DNA of 64,000 nucleotides from contig NC_049983.1 in the NCBI RefSeq assembly GCF_000003815.2, positions 15,076,234-15,140,233 of the forward strand. Direction: 5' to 3'. Origin of the DNA: Branchiostoma floridae (taxonomy: Eukaryota > Chordata > Leptocardii > Amphioxiformes > Branchiostomatidae). The notes beneath the pieces were generated by a model. The model was not told where the DNA came from, made no database searches, and saw only the letters and a program-made list of their open reading frames with translations. This document shows positions 38,001 through 50,800 of this stretch, one piece after another (positions within the stretch are counted from its first letter, which is position 1; each line of letters begins with the position of its first letter). The translations under genes were made by a program, and so were the position numbers.

Positions 38001-38753
38001 AGGTACATGTAACATTTACTACATTTATCAATAGAACATTATGGTTTGTTTTCTGTTGTAGCCCCAGCAGAGGGAAGGCTGGTCCCCGTGCCGCCTGGGG
38101 AGGAGAGATCGGGGGGACAGGGATAGGGAAGAGTGGCAAGCCAGGACTACCCAGAGATGCCAGGTCAGACAGAACATCGTCTATCTCCAGCGTCGACTCA
38201 CGGGAATTCTATGTGGATGCAAATCGCTGGAGGTGAGGTTTCCTACTTGACAATGTGTAACTCTAAGATTCATCCCTCTCCGACTTAAACTTCAAACAGT
38301 ATAGGCCAGTTCTGGATGGAAGCATAGCAGTTACAGCTACATTTGTGCTAGCAAATAGAATAATTATTCATGACAGTTCAACGGGCAAAGAAACACTGTT
38401 TTGCCTTTTTGTGTGTCATAATCTGCACACAAATAAGCTCAGCAGCCAGGGCCATACCAGCACTAGGAAATCATTCTTCTTGATCTCAGACAGATCTTTT
38501 AAGCTGTCTGTAGGCAACTTGTGAGATAATTATGTGTACCACTGTTACATTCTGTTGATGGAACAATTCTGAGGTATCAAAGGTCTCAATAGGGATGATC
38601 TTGCTCTCTCCACACAGCCAAGGCACGGCGCGAGACGTGGTCACCCTCAGCCTGTCTAAAGACTACTACTTCTTACGGGAGGAGCAGCTCCGTACAGCCA
38701 ACCCCAGCACAGCCAAACTCCAACCTGTACCATCTGTAGGAGCCGGGCTGTAG
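26099..38753 (+). CDS. C3orf20: C3orf20-like protein with FAM194 domain, complete, 1230 aa
   Basis: Fourteen exons: 26099-27002, 30072-30161, 31128-31214, 31444-31537, 31861-32094, 32815-33085, 33346-33477, 33663-33770, 34235-34528, 34863-34981, 35335-35784, 36394-36996, 38062-38232, 38618-38753. The summed frame is exact. Residues about 395-605 carry a FAM194-type region (KPLVIRYYGDTKREAM; FYPSGRVAISIS; NVYADNLQGTMLASF), known from ERICH6, ERICH6B and C3orf20. Residues about 960-1128 hold a second conserved block (CKCSKHKVPLV, MPCVQSRSDPFR, LLFCDHIFNGYGNAKKDL), which I associate with C3orf20 rather than ERICH6. Linkers are Ser/Arg/Lys-rich and low complexity. Molecular function is unknown. 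The start has an in-context ATG after a GC-rich leader. It is longer than the human protein (about 900 aa). Gene structure is secure; the symbol is moderately sure. Confidence 0.88.
27003..30071. other. Large first intron of the C3orf20-like gene
   Basis: 3.07 kb. I see no coding exon. There is a small hairpin (ATCCTTCAT 29029-29037 with ATGAAGGAT 29052-29060) and a palindrome ACACCTTG/CAAGGTGT near 27222-27240. Otherwise it is AT-rich and featureless to the eye. Confidence 0.6.
32095..32814 (+). other. U12-type (minor spliceosome) intron, GT-AG
   Basis: The donor reads GTATCCTTT (32095-32103), exactly the U12 consensus RTATCCTTT. The acceptor CCCAG ends at 32814, and TGCCTTAAC (32794-32802) 12-13 nt upstream matches the U12 branch site TTCCTTRAY. 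Splicing here gives VFYPSGRVA in frame, and no polypyrimidine tract of U2 type precedes the acceptor. Confidence 0.92.
32331..32480. mobile_element. Possible short relative of the TAA-flanked elements
   Basis: A right end GGTGTGGCC followed by TAA (32471-32480), with GCGAGCGAAT just inside, resembles the right end of the 8.25 kb element. The left boundary TAAAGGCC at 32331-32338 fits only loosely. It lies inside the U12-type intron. Confidence 0.35.
33133..33228. repeat. About 30-bp minisatellite, three copies
   Basis: Three tandem units share GTGATAGG(G/A)ACTAGGTAGG, in the intron between exons 32815-33085 and 33346-33477. Confidence 0.85.
34529..34862 (+). other. GC-AG intron in the C3orf20-like gene
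   Basis: The only in-frame way to join exon 9 to the following conserved exon uses donor GGAG|GCAAGT. Apart from the C, it is a strong U2 donor. If unspliced, translation meets TAG at 34607-34609, 26 codons later. Confidence 0.75.
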
Positions 38754-39659
38754 ACCAGGAAACAATTTTTAGCAAACAGACACTGAACTTACAGAAATCT
38801 GTGAAGAGGATAGGCTCTGAAGGGTCATTGAATCCCTTTGCTCCTCTTTCATATCCAAAAGGAACTGGATGGATGGATGAAACATCTCATTTGACAAATC
38901 AGTATTGAAGTAAGATGTGGAATAACCAATAGCACCTCATGACATGGGTGGTGTGTTATTTCTGTCATATCATAGTATCAGTTTTAAAAGCTGATTAGCC
39001 AAGTTGAGTTTTCCAGAAAATTCTGCCTTGTGGAAAGTAGTTGCGTGTGAGTTGAAAAAATAGTGGAAGCTGTTGGATTGCATATTGGGTGTTTTGTCAA
39101 TCATCAGTCTTGTTGCATGTATCAAAGTTATTGGAGATTATGTGAAGTTATGATTACACTATTGAATCTATACAAGACCTTTGTTTGCCACGTGTCTTTC
39201 AGATTTGTGAATTATACATGTAGGTATTGTTTGTGTTGCAATGTTATGTTAGATAACATGTGATGACATAATGTTACATTTACATATGAAAAGTCTATAT
39301 TGTTCTGTACCTTTCAGTAGTACAGTTGTAAGGTTTCGAGTTGGAGAAAATTGGATATTGCAACCTGGTGCTCGATATGCCTCATGTTCTTAAAATGTAT
39401 GTAGATGTTGCCCTAAGACTCAGCTTTCTGACAAAGTGTTGTTTTTTTTAGATAACAGAAATATGGTATCCTTATGTATTACTTGTCTTCCATAAAGCTG
39501 TAATTATCATTATTCTATGTACATAACTGTTATTTGTATATTTCTGCAAAATGAAAAGAGTAAATTGATGTTTTATGATAAAAGTGTCCAAGTCATTTGT
39601 TTCTGCACAAAATCAATAACCTGGTCCATCTATGTCACAGTCTATGCATTCTCCTACAC

Positions 39660-39717
39660 AGAGAGTCCAACAGCAAACCGCCTGTTGTACAACAAGCGGT
39701 TTGCCATTGGACTCTCT
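39660..39717. repeat. 58-bp near-perfect palindrome without loop
   Basis: 29-bp arms meet at 39688/39689 (centre GTTGTACAAC) and match at 26 of 29 positions. Arms begin AGAGAGTCCAA. Confidence 0.92.
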
Positions 39718-39767
39718 GCGAAGTCTATGAAGTCTGTAAAGGTTCAATTTAACTAATTGCCAACTAT

Positions 39768-39896
39768 CTGGATAAAGTTAAACTTAAACTTCCCAAATGA
39801 GACATCACAGAAGCAGTGGATTATCCATGCCTTGAAAAAGACTGGAGTTGAAGAGTCAAAAATTTTGTTTCGGAAGTTAAATTTAACTTTATCCAG
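39768..39896. repeat. 129-bp element with 25-bp inverted ends
   Basis: CTGGATAAAGTTAAAC (39768 on) is inverted at 39872-39896 (ending TTTAACTTTATCCAG), about 24 of 26 matching. It starts 50 bp after the palindrome at 39660-39717. Confidence 0.85.
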
Positions 39897-41634
39897 AATG
39901 ACTTCTACAAAGAACGCAGATGAACTTTCAAGTTACGGCGCCAGAGATTATTGCAATTTAGGGCCATGATTGACAACTTCAGCCATTCCAAAAGACTTCA
40001 GCGCAATTGTATTGAGAACAAACCACAATGTCGTAAGTCCCATAGTCCATTCACTGTGAAGCCGTTTACATTAGAGTATTTCCAATTTGCCAGAGTACCA
40101 ACCTCATTTATCACACATCTAACTAGGTTGATACACACAGCTTATGAACATTAATCCACAAATGTAAACGTCACATCACCTACTTCCACTTCTCTACATG
40201 TACAAAACCACGATGTACAGTTTTGTCTTGACAGCCTTGTGACTGTATTTTTTTTCATTTAATGACATAACGATCAACATGAAATAACTGCAAGTACAGC
40301 AACAGTTTCATTGTAACACAATTATGATTACTGTTTCCAAAAAGCTGGTGCCTGTGTGTTTCTATCTTGCAGAAGCAAGGTGTAAGTATTGCAGCTACAA
40401 TGGTAGAAAACATCAAATAGCAACTACAACACATTTCCCCATCACCACTGACTACAGTTATCCCATGACAGACATCTAATTGGACGGATAATTCCGGAGA
40501 TGTAGCGTGATGTCACGTCCAAAGTCTGATGATCTTATGAAAGCATCTGTACATTATAAGGGTGGCTAGGAACAAGGAATGTCTTAATCCGCTTTTCAAG
40601 GATTCTTCAGATTTACAACTACATAAAACAGATTCTATGAACACTTATCCTAAACCTTAGGAACTTTGCTGTGGCTGTTGAGATGCCTAGCTAGCAAATC
40701 TGTCAACATAATGTCTATCAATGACCAACAAAGTAAAATCAAACTAAAACATTTCTTTCTTTAACAATTGGGCTTTGAAACACTTTGGATGAAAAGACAG
40801 CACCTATAAGCTTCACATAAACTGGTATTAAAGGCATTTTGAAAAAGCTACCAAACACTGGTATACAAAAATTAAAACAGTAATTCTCATTCAGTTGCTT
40901 TTTCAGGTTGGGTCATCTCTTATCAAAATAATCTCTTCACATCTCCTTTCTCAGGATTTTACAGCACAGTGCCTTGTAAAAAATCTAGATATACAACAAA
41001 TAACATACTTTATACACACATATAGTTACAGATTTCAAATTCACAGGATCAACAATACCCATTAGAAAAAAATCGGGGTAAAATTTGATCAACAAAATCA
41101 ATAAATGCTGACAAGTCTGCCTTCTCTCGATTGTAGGTTACATTACCACTTTGATACTTATTACTGCACAACTCAGTAGGAACAACGTAAAGAATGTGAT
41201 TGATGATCCTACATTATCATTAACATAATTAATATCTGTAAATGCCAAGCTAGATACTGTGACAAACTCAAAAATAGAACAAGAGTTCGTAGACCTCAGG
41301 CCTGCATGAAATGTATTGGGTTTCTGTAGACCTATTGTGTATTTTTGCCTTTTTGTCTGTGGTACGTGGTTGGAAAAATGAGCTTTTTACCGTGTTGGTT
41401 GTGCACCATGCAAAAGTCTGACTCTGAAATTCCATTTTCTGAATTTGTAAGTTTGGACATGGATGAACATTACTTATTTTGGATTTCTTAAGTATGTAAC
41501 CAACCACAGTACTTTGAAGTTGTTGAGACGCTACCTTTTTTTGTCTCAGATGGCCCATGCACATGTAGTTACTCTGTCACATGATATACTAATATCTTCC
41601 TATTTCAATGTACTGACCTAATGCAGCTGCTAAG

Positions 41635-41855
41635 TCTCGTTGGTTTGTGTTCTTCCAATGATATTCATTAAAGATTTATTTCTGGGGTGTTATTCACTTG
41701 ACATCGGAATGTTACTTGCATAATTTGACCAATGATACTTTTATCTCTCGTTGGTTTGTGTTCTTCCAATGATATCATTAAAGATTTATTTCTGGGGTGT
41801 TATTCACTTGACATCGGAATGTTACTTGCATAATTTGACCAATGATACTTTTATC
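41635..41855. repeat. Direct tandem duplication, 111 bp
   Basis: 41635-41745 and 41746-41855 are identical apart from one deleted T and the outer edge. Both begin TCTCGTTGGTTTGTG. A very recent duplication or an assembly join artefact. Confidence 0.95.
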
Positions 41856-42751
41856 TGTAGTTCCATAGACATTAGACAATATGAATAGTGGTAGCCCCCA
41901 TGCAGCAGCAACAGTTAGTCCCCAGGGTGGTATGATATTTTCATTCAATCCATCCAACCCAAACCTAAATCTCCTGTAGTATCTAAGCCAAATTTAACAG
42001 CATAATTTACTATGAAAAATGTCCTTGTCAATCCCATTTATAGATGGCAAGCTGCTGGCAATGGAAGCTTTGAAAAGTTCAGAAGCTGTTGTAGTCAGAG
42101 CAAACACCCAGCAAACATCCCCGCAAACCAATGAGCAGTTGCTTAGAAGGGGAATTTCATCATATATTTGCCGCGACAAAATGCAACAAACGATACTGAA
42201 TTTAAAACAGAACAAAGCTAAGCCTCCACCACTTAACCCTGCCTGTACCATAGATTAAGCAGGCCCAAAAACCAAGCGAACATGACTAGCCCAAAACAAC
42301 AAATTACTTGTATACAGTATGGAAATGGCATTACCAAAGAAACAAAAAGAAACACAGGACAAATCATACACATACCTTTCTCTTATGCCCACACTCTATA
42401 CAGTTCTCCTCCACATTAGAAAATTGCATCTTCTTCTGTTTAAGTTCAAGTTCAACCATGATTGCCAACAGGGTAAAGGAACTTGTACCGAAACTTAAAA
42501 CTCAGTACTATACAGCTCTAGAAACACCAGAAAGAGTAATAAGCAAACTCCAATTATACCTGACCAACAGATATATAATCTTGTATACTCCCGTCATCTG
42601 GCAAACTGTCAGTGCCACTAAGTAACCTGATACATTGAAGGTGGCCCAGGCCAGATGATGGTTCTACACCCAACCATAATCTGTTTTTAAAACCAAGCAG
42701 ATATTGGGAGGATGCCCCAACCACACAAAAACAGGGTCAACCTATACAGTA

Positions 42752-43375
42752 TCAAGTTCAAGCACTAGGAGGCCCAAAATCAAACCTGACCACCAGGACA
42801 CCACAAACAACTCACGTACCAAATAGCAACACAATGGTACCTTGCGTTCCGGAGATACAGCGCACGCCCCGTGCCCGCACAAAAGGTAACCTAAAATGTC
42901 AAGTTCAAGCACCAAGGGCACCAAAATCAAAATTGAGCATTATTCAGCCACCGCCGACACATGTGCCAAATATCATCGCGCCAGCACCAGCCGTTCAGAA
43001 GATATAACTCCGGAAACACCCCTCCCGGACACAAAATTCGACCTGCCGGGTCAAGTTCAAACGCGACAAGGCCCAAAGTCAATCCTAGGCAACAGGCAAC
43101 AACCCCCCACCCATGCACCAAAAATCGTCGCAATCGCGCGTATCGTTCCGGACACACAGCGCCAAAAGTGCCCCAAAAACACCAAAAATGCCACCTGCAA
43201 TGTCAAGTTCAAACGCCAGGAGGCCCAAAATCAAACCTGAGTGTTAGGCTACCACCCCCAACCCACGTACCAAAAATCGTCGTGCTCGCACCATCCGTTC
43301 ACGAGATACAGCGCCCTACATCCCCGGCTACCGAAAAGTTCCCACCAGCATCAAAACCATACCTGCATACATGCA
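42752..43375. repeat. Satellite of about 150-bp monomers, four copies
   Basis: Monomers start with TCAAGTTCAA at 42752, 42899, 43051 and 43203 (steps 147, 152, 152). Shared blocks in order: GGAGGCCCAAAATCAAACCTGA, written here as its two halves GGAGGCCC and AAAATCAAACCTGA; CACGTACCAAA; ATCGTCG; CCGTTC; GAGATACAGCGCC. Copies differ by roughly 20-30 percent. It is much richer in G+C and CpG than its surroundings. Confidence 0.85.
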
Positions 43376-43520
43376 GGTAACTAGTGTATAAAGAACTATG
43401 ATTATTACATGAACATCACAATATGTACCTATGCTATGTATAGCAAGTAAGAGACATGTAAACTCACTTTTACTTCATGATGTTTACAACAGCGTTCAGT
43501 CTGAATGGTTTCCAATTAAA

Positions 43521-43548
43521 CACGGAGGTCCTTTTTCAACCTCCTTGA
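43521..43548. repeat. Imperfect AAGGAGG hairpin
   Basis: CACGGAGGTCC ... TCAACCTCCTTG: right half-site intact, left half-site with mismatches. Confidence 0.55.
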
Positions 43549-44852
43549 ATTAATAGATAACTTTACAAGCAAGAACCAAGCCACTGACTTGACATGGCCA
43601 GACATTTCTGTAACTTACAGCTGTTGGCTTGAAAGAACCTTTGTGTAAGTAGCACTCCACATAAAATATCATGATATTAGACACTCATGTACAATATTCA
43701 TAAAGCTCTTAAATTGCCATGAATCACAACTATGTGTACTTCATAGCTACAATGTAGCTAGAACAAACATGCAAGCTTATGTACTTCTGCCATGAGCGGC
43801 GTCATATTTCCAGCACTGACAAAACACGGGAGGGCAGTATGGTGAATAGTCAGACAGAAGGTTAGACTCAGGACTTAGTCAGATTGGTCTACTTTGAAAT
43901 GAAAGACTTAAGTTATTTTCTAGATCATTGTAACTGTATGTGTGTTTGTGTAAGGGGAAGGGCTGGGGGCTGGGGCAAGACTTTTGGCTAAATACTTGAC
44001 CAGGCAAAATCTCAGGCAAAACTGGAGTTCTCGAACCAGCCAGCAAAGATGAAGACTGTCAAGGCACAACAAAGATAGAAAACTAATTTGGCTACAACTC
44101 GAATAAAAATTGGGAAATTGAACATCTGTCTTACCTAGCATTACCAAGTAATAAACAAAAGATAGCAGCATTTTGTAAGAAAAAAAAAAAGAGTTTACCA
44201 TTCTTCGCAAAGGAAAGTTTTCCTGCTATTGTAGATGATGCAAAGTGTCATATATAATGGGAATATGAAAAGGTTATATAGTGATTAAGTAACAGCTTTG
44301 ATCTCAATAGTAAGCTAGAAGTGTTGCAACAAAGTTCACAACAAAAGATTTTCAAGTCTAATGCTTTACGTGTAACACTGCAAAACATAGCAATTCCATG
44401 CCAGCCAAGGTAGCCTTGTGTAATTGCATACTGTGCATGGCTTGTGAAAATTCCTGCCTCTGAGTAGCAGTGCAAACATGTAAAACAGTATAGCAGAAAT
44501 TGATTTTACTTGCATGTAGCAGTTGAACCACAAAAAAACCTACAGTAACTGATTGTACATGTACTCATAGCCTGGGACCTTGAACAGCAAGACACGTTGG
44601 CTTTACGTAGCTCACGTGGGGCAGGGTCAACAGCAGCCAATAGCTTCTATGAAAGCACAACTGTAGGTGGGAAAAACCTGGAGGGAACAGCAGCTAGACT
44701 ACTTTCTGTCAACCATTAACATTCTTTGATATCATCTGCAAATTGCAACAATTGAGCCATGGAATACATAGTAGTCTCTTCACAACTTTTCTTTTAACTA
44801 ACCACAAAGTGGCTGTTCATGGTATACCATGGCCAGTGCCTGGTTAATTGGT

Positions 44853-47800
44853 TCATGAGGACCCCTCTTCTTCATCCTCCTCCTCATCGACTGTCCATGA
44901 TTGGGATGCATGTCTGGAAGCAACCAACACCTGGTCGTAGACTTCATCACGGTTAATCATTGCACCAAACAAGTAGGGCTGGGGAAACAAAAGGCAGAGT
45001 TACTGTACAAAGTTCAAAGGCTATTGCAGTATGCAAGTAGACATAGATTTTATCTGTACATTATCAAACACAGAAAATGTAACATCCTCATGATGTTTTA
45101 ATGGACACTGGTTGAGTTACAAACTTTTCCTAGTGGCATCCCTAAAATTGGGAGAGTTACAGATAGAAACTACAGGTATCATACCTTTTCTGCATTGTTG
45201 ACTTTCACTTCTAAGGACATCCCATTACCTGGCATAAATGGTAGAGCTTTGGCCTAGAAGAAGAAGTAAGACATTCAACACCATGTTTTAAAACACTTCA
45301 CATTGTCTAGTAGTTCAACTCAATCTGGTCTAGTCTCTCTTATAGGTCTCATGCAATGCCCCTAAGCAGATTTTGTTACTTTTCTCTCACTTACTTTTCT
45401 GTATCTACTGGTTGCACAGATTTCATTTCATTTAATATAGGACACATGTCTCATAATACAAATATACATTTGACGGAACAGTCAGTTGTCTTTTGTAAGA
45501 AATGCTATTTAAAATTCTTCTGAAACCTGAATATAAGCACATCTCACCTTTTCCAGTCCTACTATGTCCCCTAGCTGGATTTTGACATTCTTGGAAGGAT
45601 TACTCTTGGAGCGTTCATAACACAAGAAACTGAAAGGCAAAAGGCAAAGAAAAATGGACTTAGTATATGAACAGATCATGGATGAATGAACACCAAATCA
45701 GAACAATGAGGCCATCACAAAATTATAAAGATGGTGATGCTCACTTTTTGGTGAGATAGAGCCTGCCATGTTTGATACCCCCGGATGTTAGCCCCTTGTC
45801 CCTGTCAATCAGCACGCAGTGGCGACCATCTTCCCACTCTGCAAAAACAAACAGCACCTTCAGAGATGTTTGAAATGTTTGGTACGTATACACTCCATTA
45901 AAATACATGTATCTGTACGCTTGCAAGACAATCAAAACTTGTAGTCACTCTTTCTTTTTCACACACAAAAAACTTCTTGGTGATTGCTGTAGAAATTGCA
46001 GGTTTGTTACTGTCTTGTACCTTGTACTTTTGAAATCTAAAGTAACTAGAATAAGACAACATTTTCCAAAATGCAGAATGTTTTCTATGTAGCCTTTGTC
46101 AAGCTACTTGCACACATTATACCATTACGTGGGGTCGTTCTTCACTCACGACTTTCCTCACTTCACTTATTGTGTGCAAATAATAAAAAACAAAATTACC
46201 ATTTTGCAATCACAAACCTGTAATTGGTCATATCTATACAGCTAATATGCTGATGCAGTTCTCAGCTCTGATTGGTTCACGGCAGTTCTAAGCTCTGATT
46301 GGTTCCTGACAAAAGAACAAGGAGAAAGAAAACAAACACAACAGCAAAAACGATATGTTTATCCCTTGTTCCACATCTATACCTTGCTGTGGCACCTCTG
46401 TGGAGGGCAGGTTGAAGAGCTGTAGGAACTCTGTGGTGTCTGTGCCAGTGGGTGTGGTGGCCAGGCTGGTCGGGGCACTGTTAACTACAGCTGAAGCATC
46501 GAGTTCTGGGGGAGGTGTGGATGGGATGGGCTACAAAGCAAAGGTCAAGTTTAGGATAGACCGTACTTGTTGAGACCTCTACAGGAAACACATGTCATAT
46601 ACAGACGTGTCTCTTGACTCAACCTTAACCCAACCATAAATACTATTGCAGTTTCTGCAATGATATTGGATACTGTTGGACAAGACTACTGGATACCTTT
46701 CAATAAACTGTTGATCTAAGGGAGAAGTTTCAAAATAATGGATGGCTACTTTTAAACAATGACAAAAATATTCGTCACGACTGAAATCTTCTGGATCAGA
46801 GAGGAGAAGAGAGTAATGTGCAATATCATGAAAGAAATTACAATTTTTTTTACACTTTGTGCGCAGAGGTAAAATATATTGATGAATTAATATATCACGT
46901 TAAATTTCAAACACATTAAGTTACAAGAGACATCTCCCAAGTAACAACCAATCAAAAAAGTGCTCCCTATGTACCAGGTATGGCTCTGATCTGGATCCCT
47001 GCACCACGACCCAGCTGCCTGACTTCAGCTGCAGGTCTGTCGGCAATGTCTGCCAGATCCGGTGGGTGTTGTCGTACTTAGAACGGACTCGCGGGAAACG
47101 TTTGAAGACGTAGTCAATAAGGAACAACTTGATACCAAGGCCAACTCCTAAAGACACACGGAGAAGGGTACGGATTAACTGTCAATACTGATTACCCTCA
47201 GCTAGACATTAGTTATGAATTATATGATTGATATATACTCATTAAACAGACACAATAGTATTGAAAGGCAGTATGTGTTTTGTTTTTCCTTGCAGCAAGA
47301 ACGGTTCAGAATAGTACAGAGTGTATCAGCTCTACACAGTATGCCTGTCCTTGGTGCTGAATCAGTTCTATATCAGTTCAAAAAGTGTAAAAATTAATAT
47401 TACACAATGTTCTACAGCAAGGACTACACTGATGCATTCACAAAATTATGGCACTCCACAGTTGAACACATCATGACTGACAGCAACTTTGTATTGTTGC
47501 TAAATGATAACATAACACACTAATCGTTATAGTAAAAGTTCTGATGCCGTACCAAACATGGGCACCAGGTACTGCCCTGGGATGACACAGCTGGCCAGGA
47601 ATGCCATCCACAGGCTGGAGTACAGCTGCCGGGTGGCCTCTGGATGCTGCCATGTCAGGAGACTACAGACACAGTACAACAGTCAAACACATCTCAGGAG
47701 ACTATAGACACAGTACCGGTCAGACACAAACCAGTCCAGGAGAGCAATCATCTCAAATCACATTGGCCAATACAATTCCATTACAACATAACACTTTTAT

Positions 47801-50800
47801 CCAGTTTCAGGTTGAAATGGTTTTGCATTGATTTTTGGTGATACATTTATTGGCAAAACAAGCCATACGTACAATCAAGATATTGGGTCTTCTTGAAGTT
47901 TAACTTAACATAATCTTTGCATGGTGCAAATATCCACTTTTTGCACACATGTACATAAAAATGTCTGTCAATAATACTTCTTTGTATTTAAATTTGTTTA
48001 AACTGGAGTAGACACTAGTCTACATTCAAATTCAGTTTCAAATTGTCAGAAAGCTACAGTAACTATTTTAGGACGAGAAAACTTACTTCTTGAGTTTCTC
48101 CAAACTGTCTGCCACCTGTCCCAATGTGTTCTACATGGAAATTTGAAAAGTATGTCCCAGTAAGTAGCAGTACATGTAGTGTACAATAAATTACCTACTT
48201 TTGTAGAAGATATCAAAAGTTTCATATGTAACCTACAGCAAAATAAATAATTGTTATACAATTTACCTTTTAGTAAGTAAATGAATAAAAGTTATGAAAC
48301 ATCATAATCAAAGCAATGTTGCGTAGGTGTGGTCATAAAACAAGAACAAGAAAACAGACAAAGCAGTGCACATCCCTGGCTGACTGACCTGAACCTTCCT
48401 TGCCACCTGCAGCACCAGTTGGAACTTGTCAGCCATCCCAACGTTTTCTTGACTTTCCTGAGATACAAAAATATATCAACCATTCAATAATGCATGCACT
48501 CACAGTATCTCTGTTGAAACAATGTTAGTTTTCATGAAAATCAGATTCTTACCTCTATCACCTTACTACTGTGTCCAACAAGTACAGTCATGTTCCATGT
48601 GTGTTGTGGTTGAACAGAGTAGGACATAACTGTTGGTGAAATTGATATCTTTCTACCAATTAATCATTATTTGATATAAGAACTCTGAACTTTTTTTTTT
48701 CATTGACCCTTTAACTCTGTGGAAGACCTGTGGTTAAGCATCAGGGGGCACCCACTCAAAAACACAGTACATATCATAATAACAGATACAGAAAAAATAA
48801 TAAAATCCTGTATACAAATGACAGTTTCTTAAATGACAGCAGATATCTCACTGTAATGGCTGAAAACATCAAGCAAAGGACAACAGTTGATTCAATCTGA
48901 CAGAGCTTTGAACAATAAACACAACCAGACATGAAAGACAACACATCATTCCAGTATGATTGACACATAAATCTGCATTACAGCCCCCATATCAAGCACC
49001 AATCATGTTAAGGCCTACCTCTGGCTACCATTAGACGACGATCCAAGCGGTGATTTGATCAGGACACAACATAGCAAAAATCAAGAGGAATCAAGTATTA
49101 GCTGACAGGACATAATCACAACATGGTACATGTAACTTGCACATCACAGTGTCAAAAAGAAACATACAAGCAAACATTCTTGCTTACAAGCTGTATCATT
49201 AATATCTTCAGAATTATAAGCAAAAATGACATATTATTTCTTAAATGTCATGTGAAAGTTTGACAGAAAACAACTTGACCTTCATTCACAATAAACAGCA
49301 TGTGTGTAATAGAAGGAGAAACTCCTTTGATGGAGGGGACATGCATTTGACCTTGCAGACGCAACTTCCTTTTAAAACATGTACGGTGACATATTTGAAG
49401 TCTTTTACATAATTGGAACGGACAAAGTAGTGAAGCACATGTGAGGTCAACTGTTATTTAAGCATGGATGTCTTTGAAGACATTTTCATCTAACTGGATA
49501 AAGCTAAGGTCACAACCCGCTGTACATGTAACTGCATGCTGTCTACATGCAAAATGTGGGCAATCTTAATTTTTGGGATCCGTAAAAATTCTACAGAATT
49601 CAATGGATTTGGGAGCATTCAGACACGCCATATAACGAGTAATAAAACTGTAGGTAACTGTGAGTACGGCCTGCATACAGTAACGTGGCAATCACACAGA
49701 GATTGTGCGTTGTGAGCACGTACACCTCACTTACCACTTGCGCAACGAATAATACACGTAAACGCTCATGGCCAGGCGTGGCGTGCAGACACGTCCTTAC
49801 CCCTTGTACAATCATGCGAGTGACATGGTTTGACGTACTCCCTACCTGCTCTTGCCAGTCCTTCCCCACGTTTACGGACAAATGTAGCAAACATGGCCTC
49901 CCAAAATATGTACGGCAGGTTGTGACCTTAGATAAACCCAACATGATTATTTTGTGGTCAACTAAGAAGAAAAACAAAGATTCCACACCTCCTTCTTTGG
50001 TTGTGCTCTTCGAGGAATGATTTCGAACGAGATCTTCCATCCTCTGGGTAAAAGATGAAAATTTAATGCCAGCGTAGCATACCATGACATAAAACCTGCT
50101 TTATCAACACTACAATCATCAAAATACATGTTTGTAATAATGATACATAGCATGCCATAATAGAGGCATCTGGAGTCTGCAATCAAAAATCTCCACACCT
50201 ATGTGCAGGCATGTCTAACCCTTGTATAATAGGGAACAACAGACAATAAACCTGATAGTGAGTGTATGTGATAATACATGTATATGGCAACAAGAGTTTC
50301 TACAAAATAGAGACAAAGCTGTACACAATTCTCATTGCCAAGACTGACTGGTTTATAAGGTAATAAAAGAAAAAGAGAATTGGACAGATTTACTTGATGT
50401 ATAATACAAGTACTGCAAAAATGTACTAATCATATCAAAGACTTATGGGGTATCTAAACTGTAGCATTAGGGCCTTAAACAGTAAGAATGGTGCAGCATT
50501 ACTTACTTGGCAATGAGGTAGTTAAGGGAAAGTCTCAGGATGCACAGGAACAGGAAAAACTGGAGAAGCCAGCCTTGCCATGCAAAGTACATGTAAATCT
50601 GCAGAAGGAAGTTCAGGGAATTTTCATTAATACCAAATAGTTCTTAATCACTATTTTCTTACATTTTGTCCATACATAGTATCTTTATGGCTTAAATTAA
50701 TTGCAGTTAGTACTTCATTTACACACAAAATTTACAGTAGTGCATGTCTTCTCCAATACTCTAAATATTCACAGACATTGATGTATATTTAATGTGCAAA

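Larger units (their letters stand above)
38754..44852. other. Gene-free interval between the convergent C3orf20-like and GRAMD4 genes
   Basis: Six kilobases between two stop codons. The first part is probably 3' UTR of the C3orf20-like gene. The rest holds palindromes (39660-39896), a 111-bp duplication (41635-41855), a ~150-bp satellite (42752-43375) and an imperfect AAGGAGG hairpin (43521-43548). Open frames in the interval track the repeats and show no protein domain. Confidence 0.65.

Noticed and set aside
42896-43380. Open frames of 114 and 139 codons on the plus strand
   Set aside because: They lie wholly in the ~150-bp satellite and reflect its base composition; no start context, splice sites or domain.
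49600-50085. 161-codon minus-strand open frame in a GRAMD4 intron
   Set aside because: It overlaps GRAMD4 exon 50043-49989 in another frame. The correct frame gives GWKISFEIIPRRAQPKKE, which fits the family; the long frame shows no domain.
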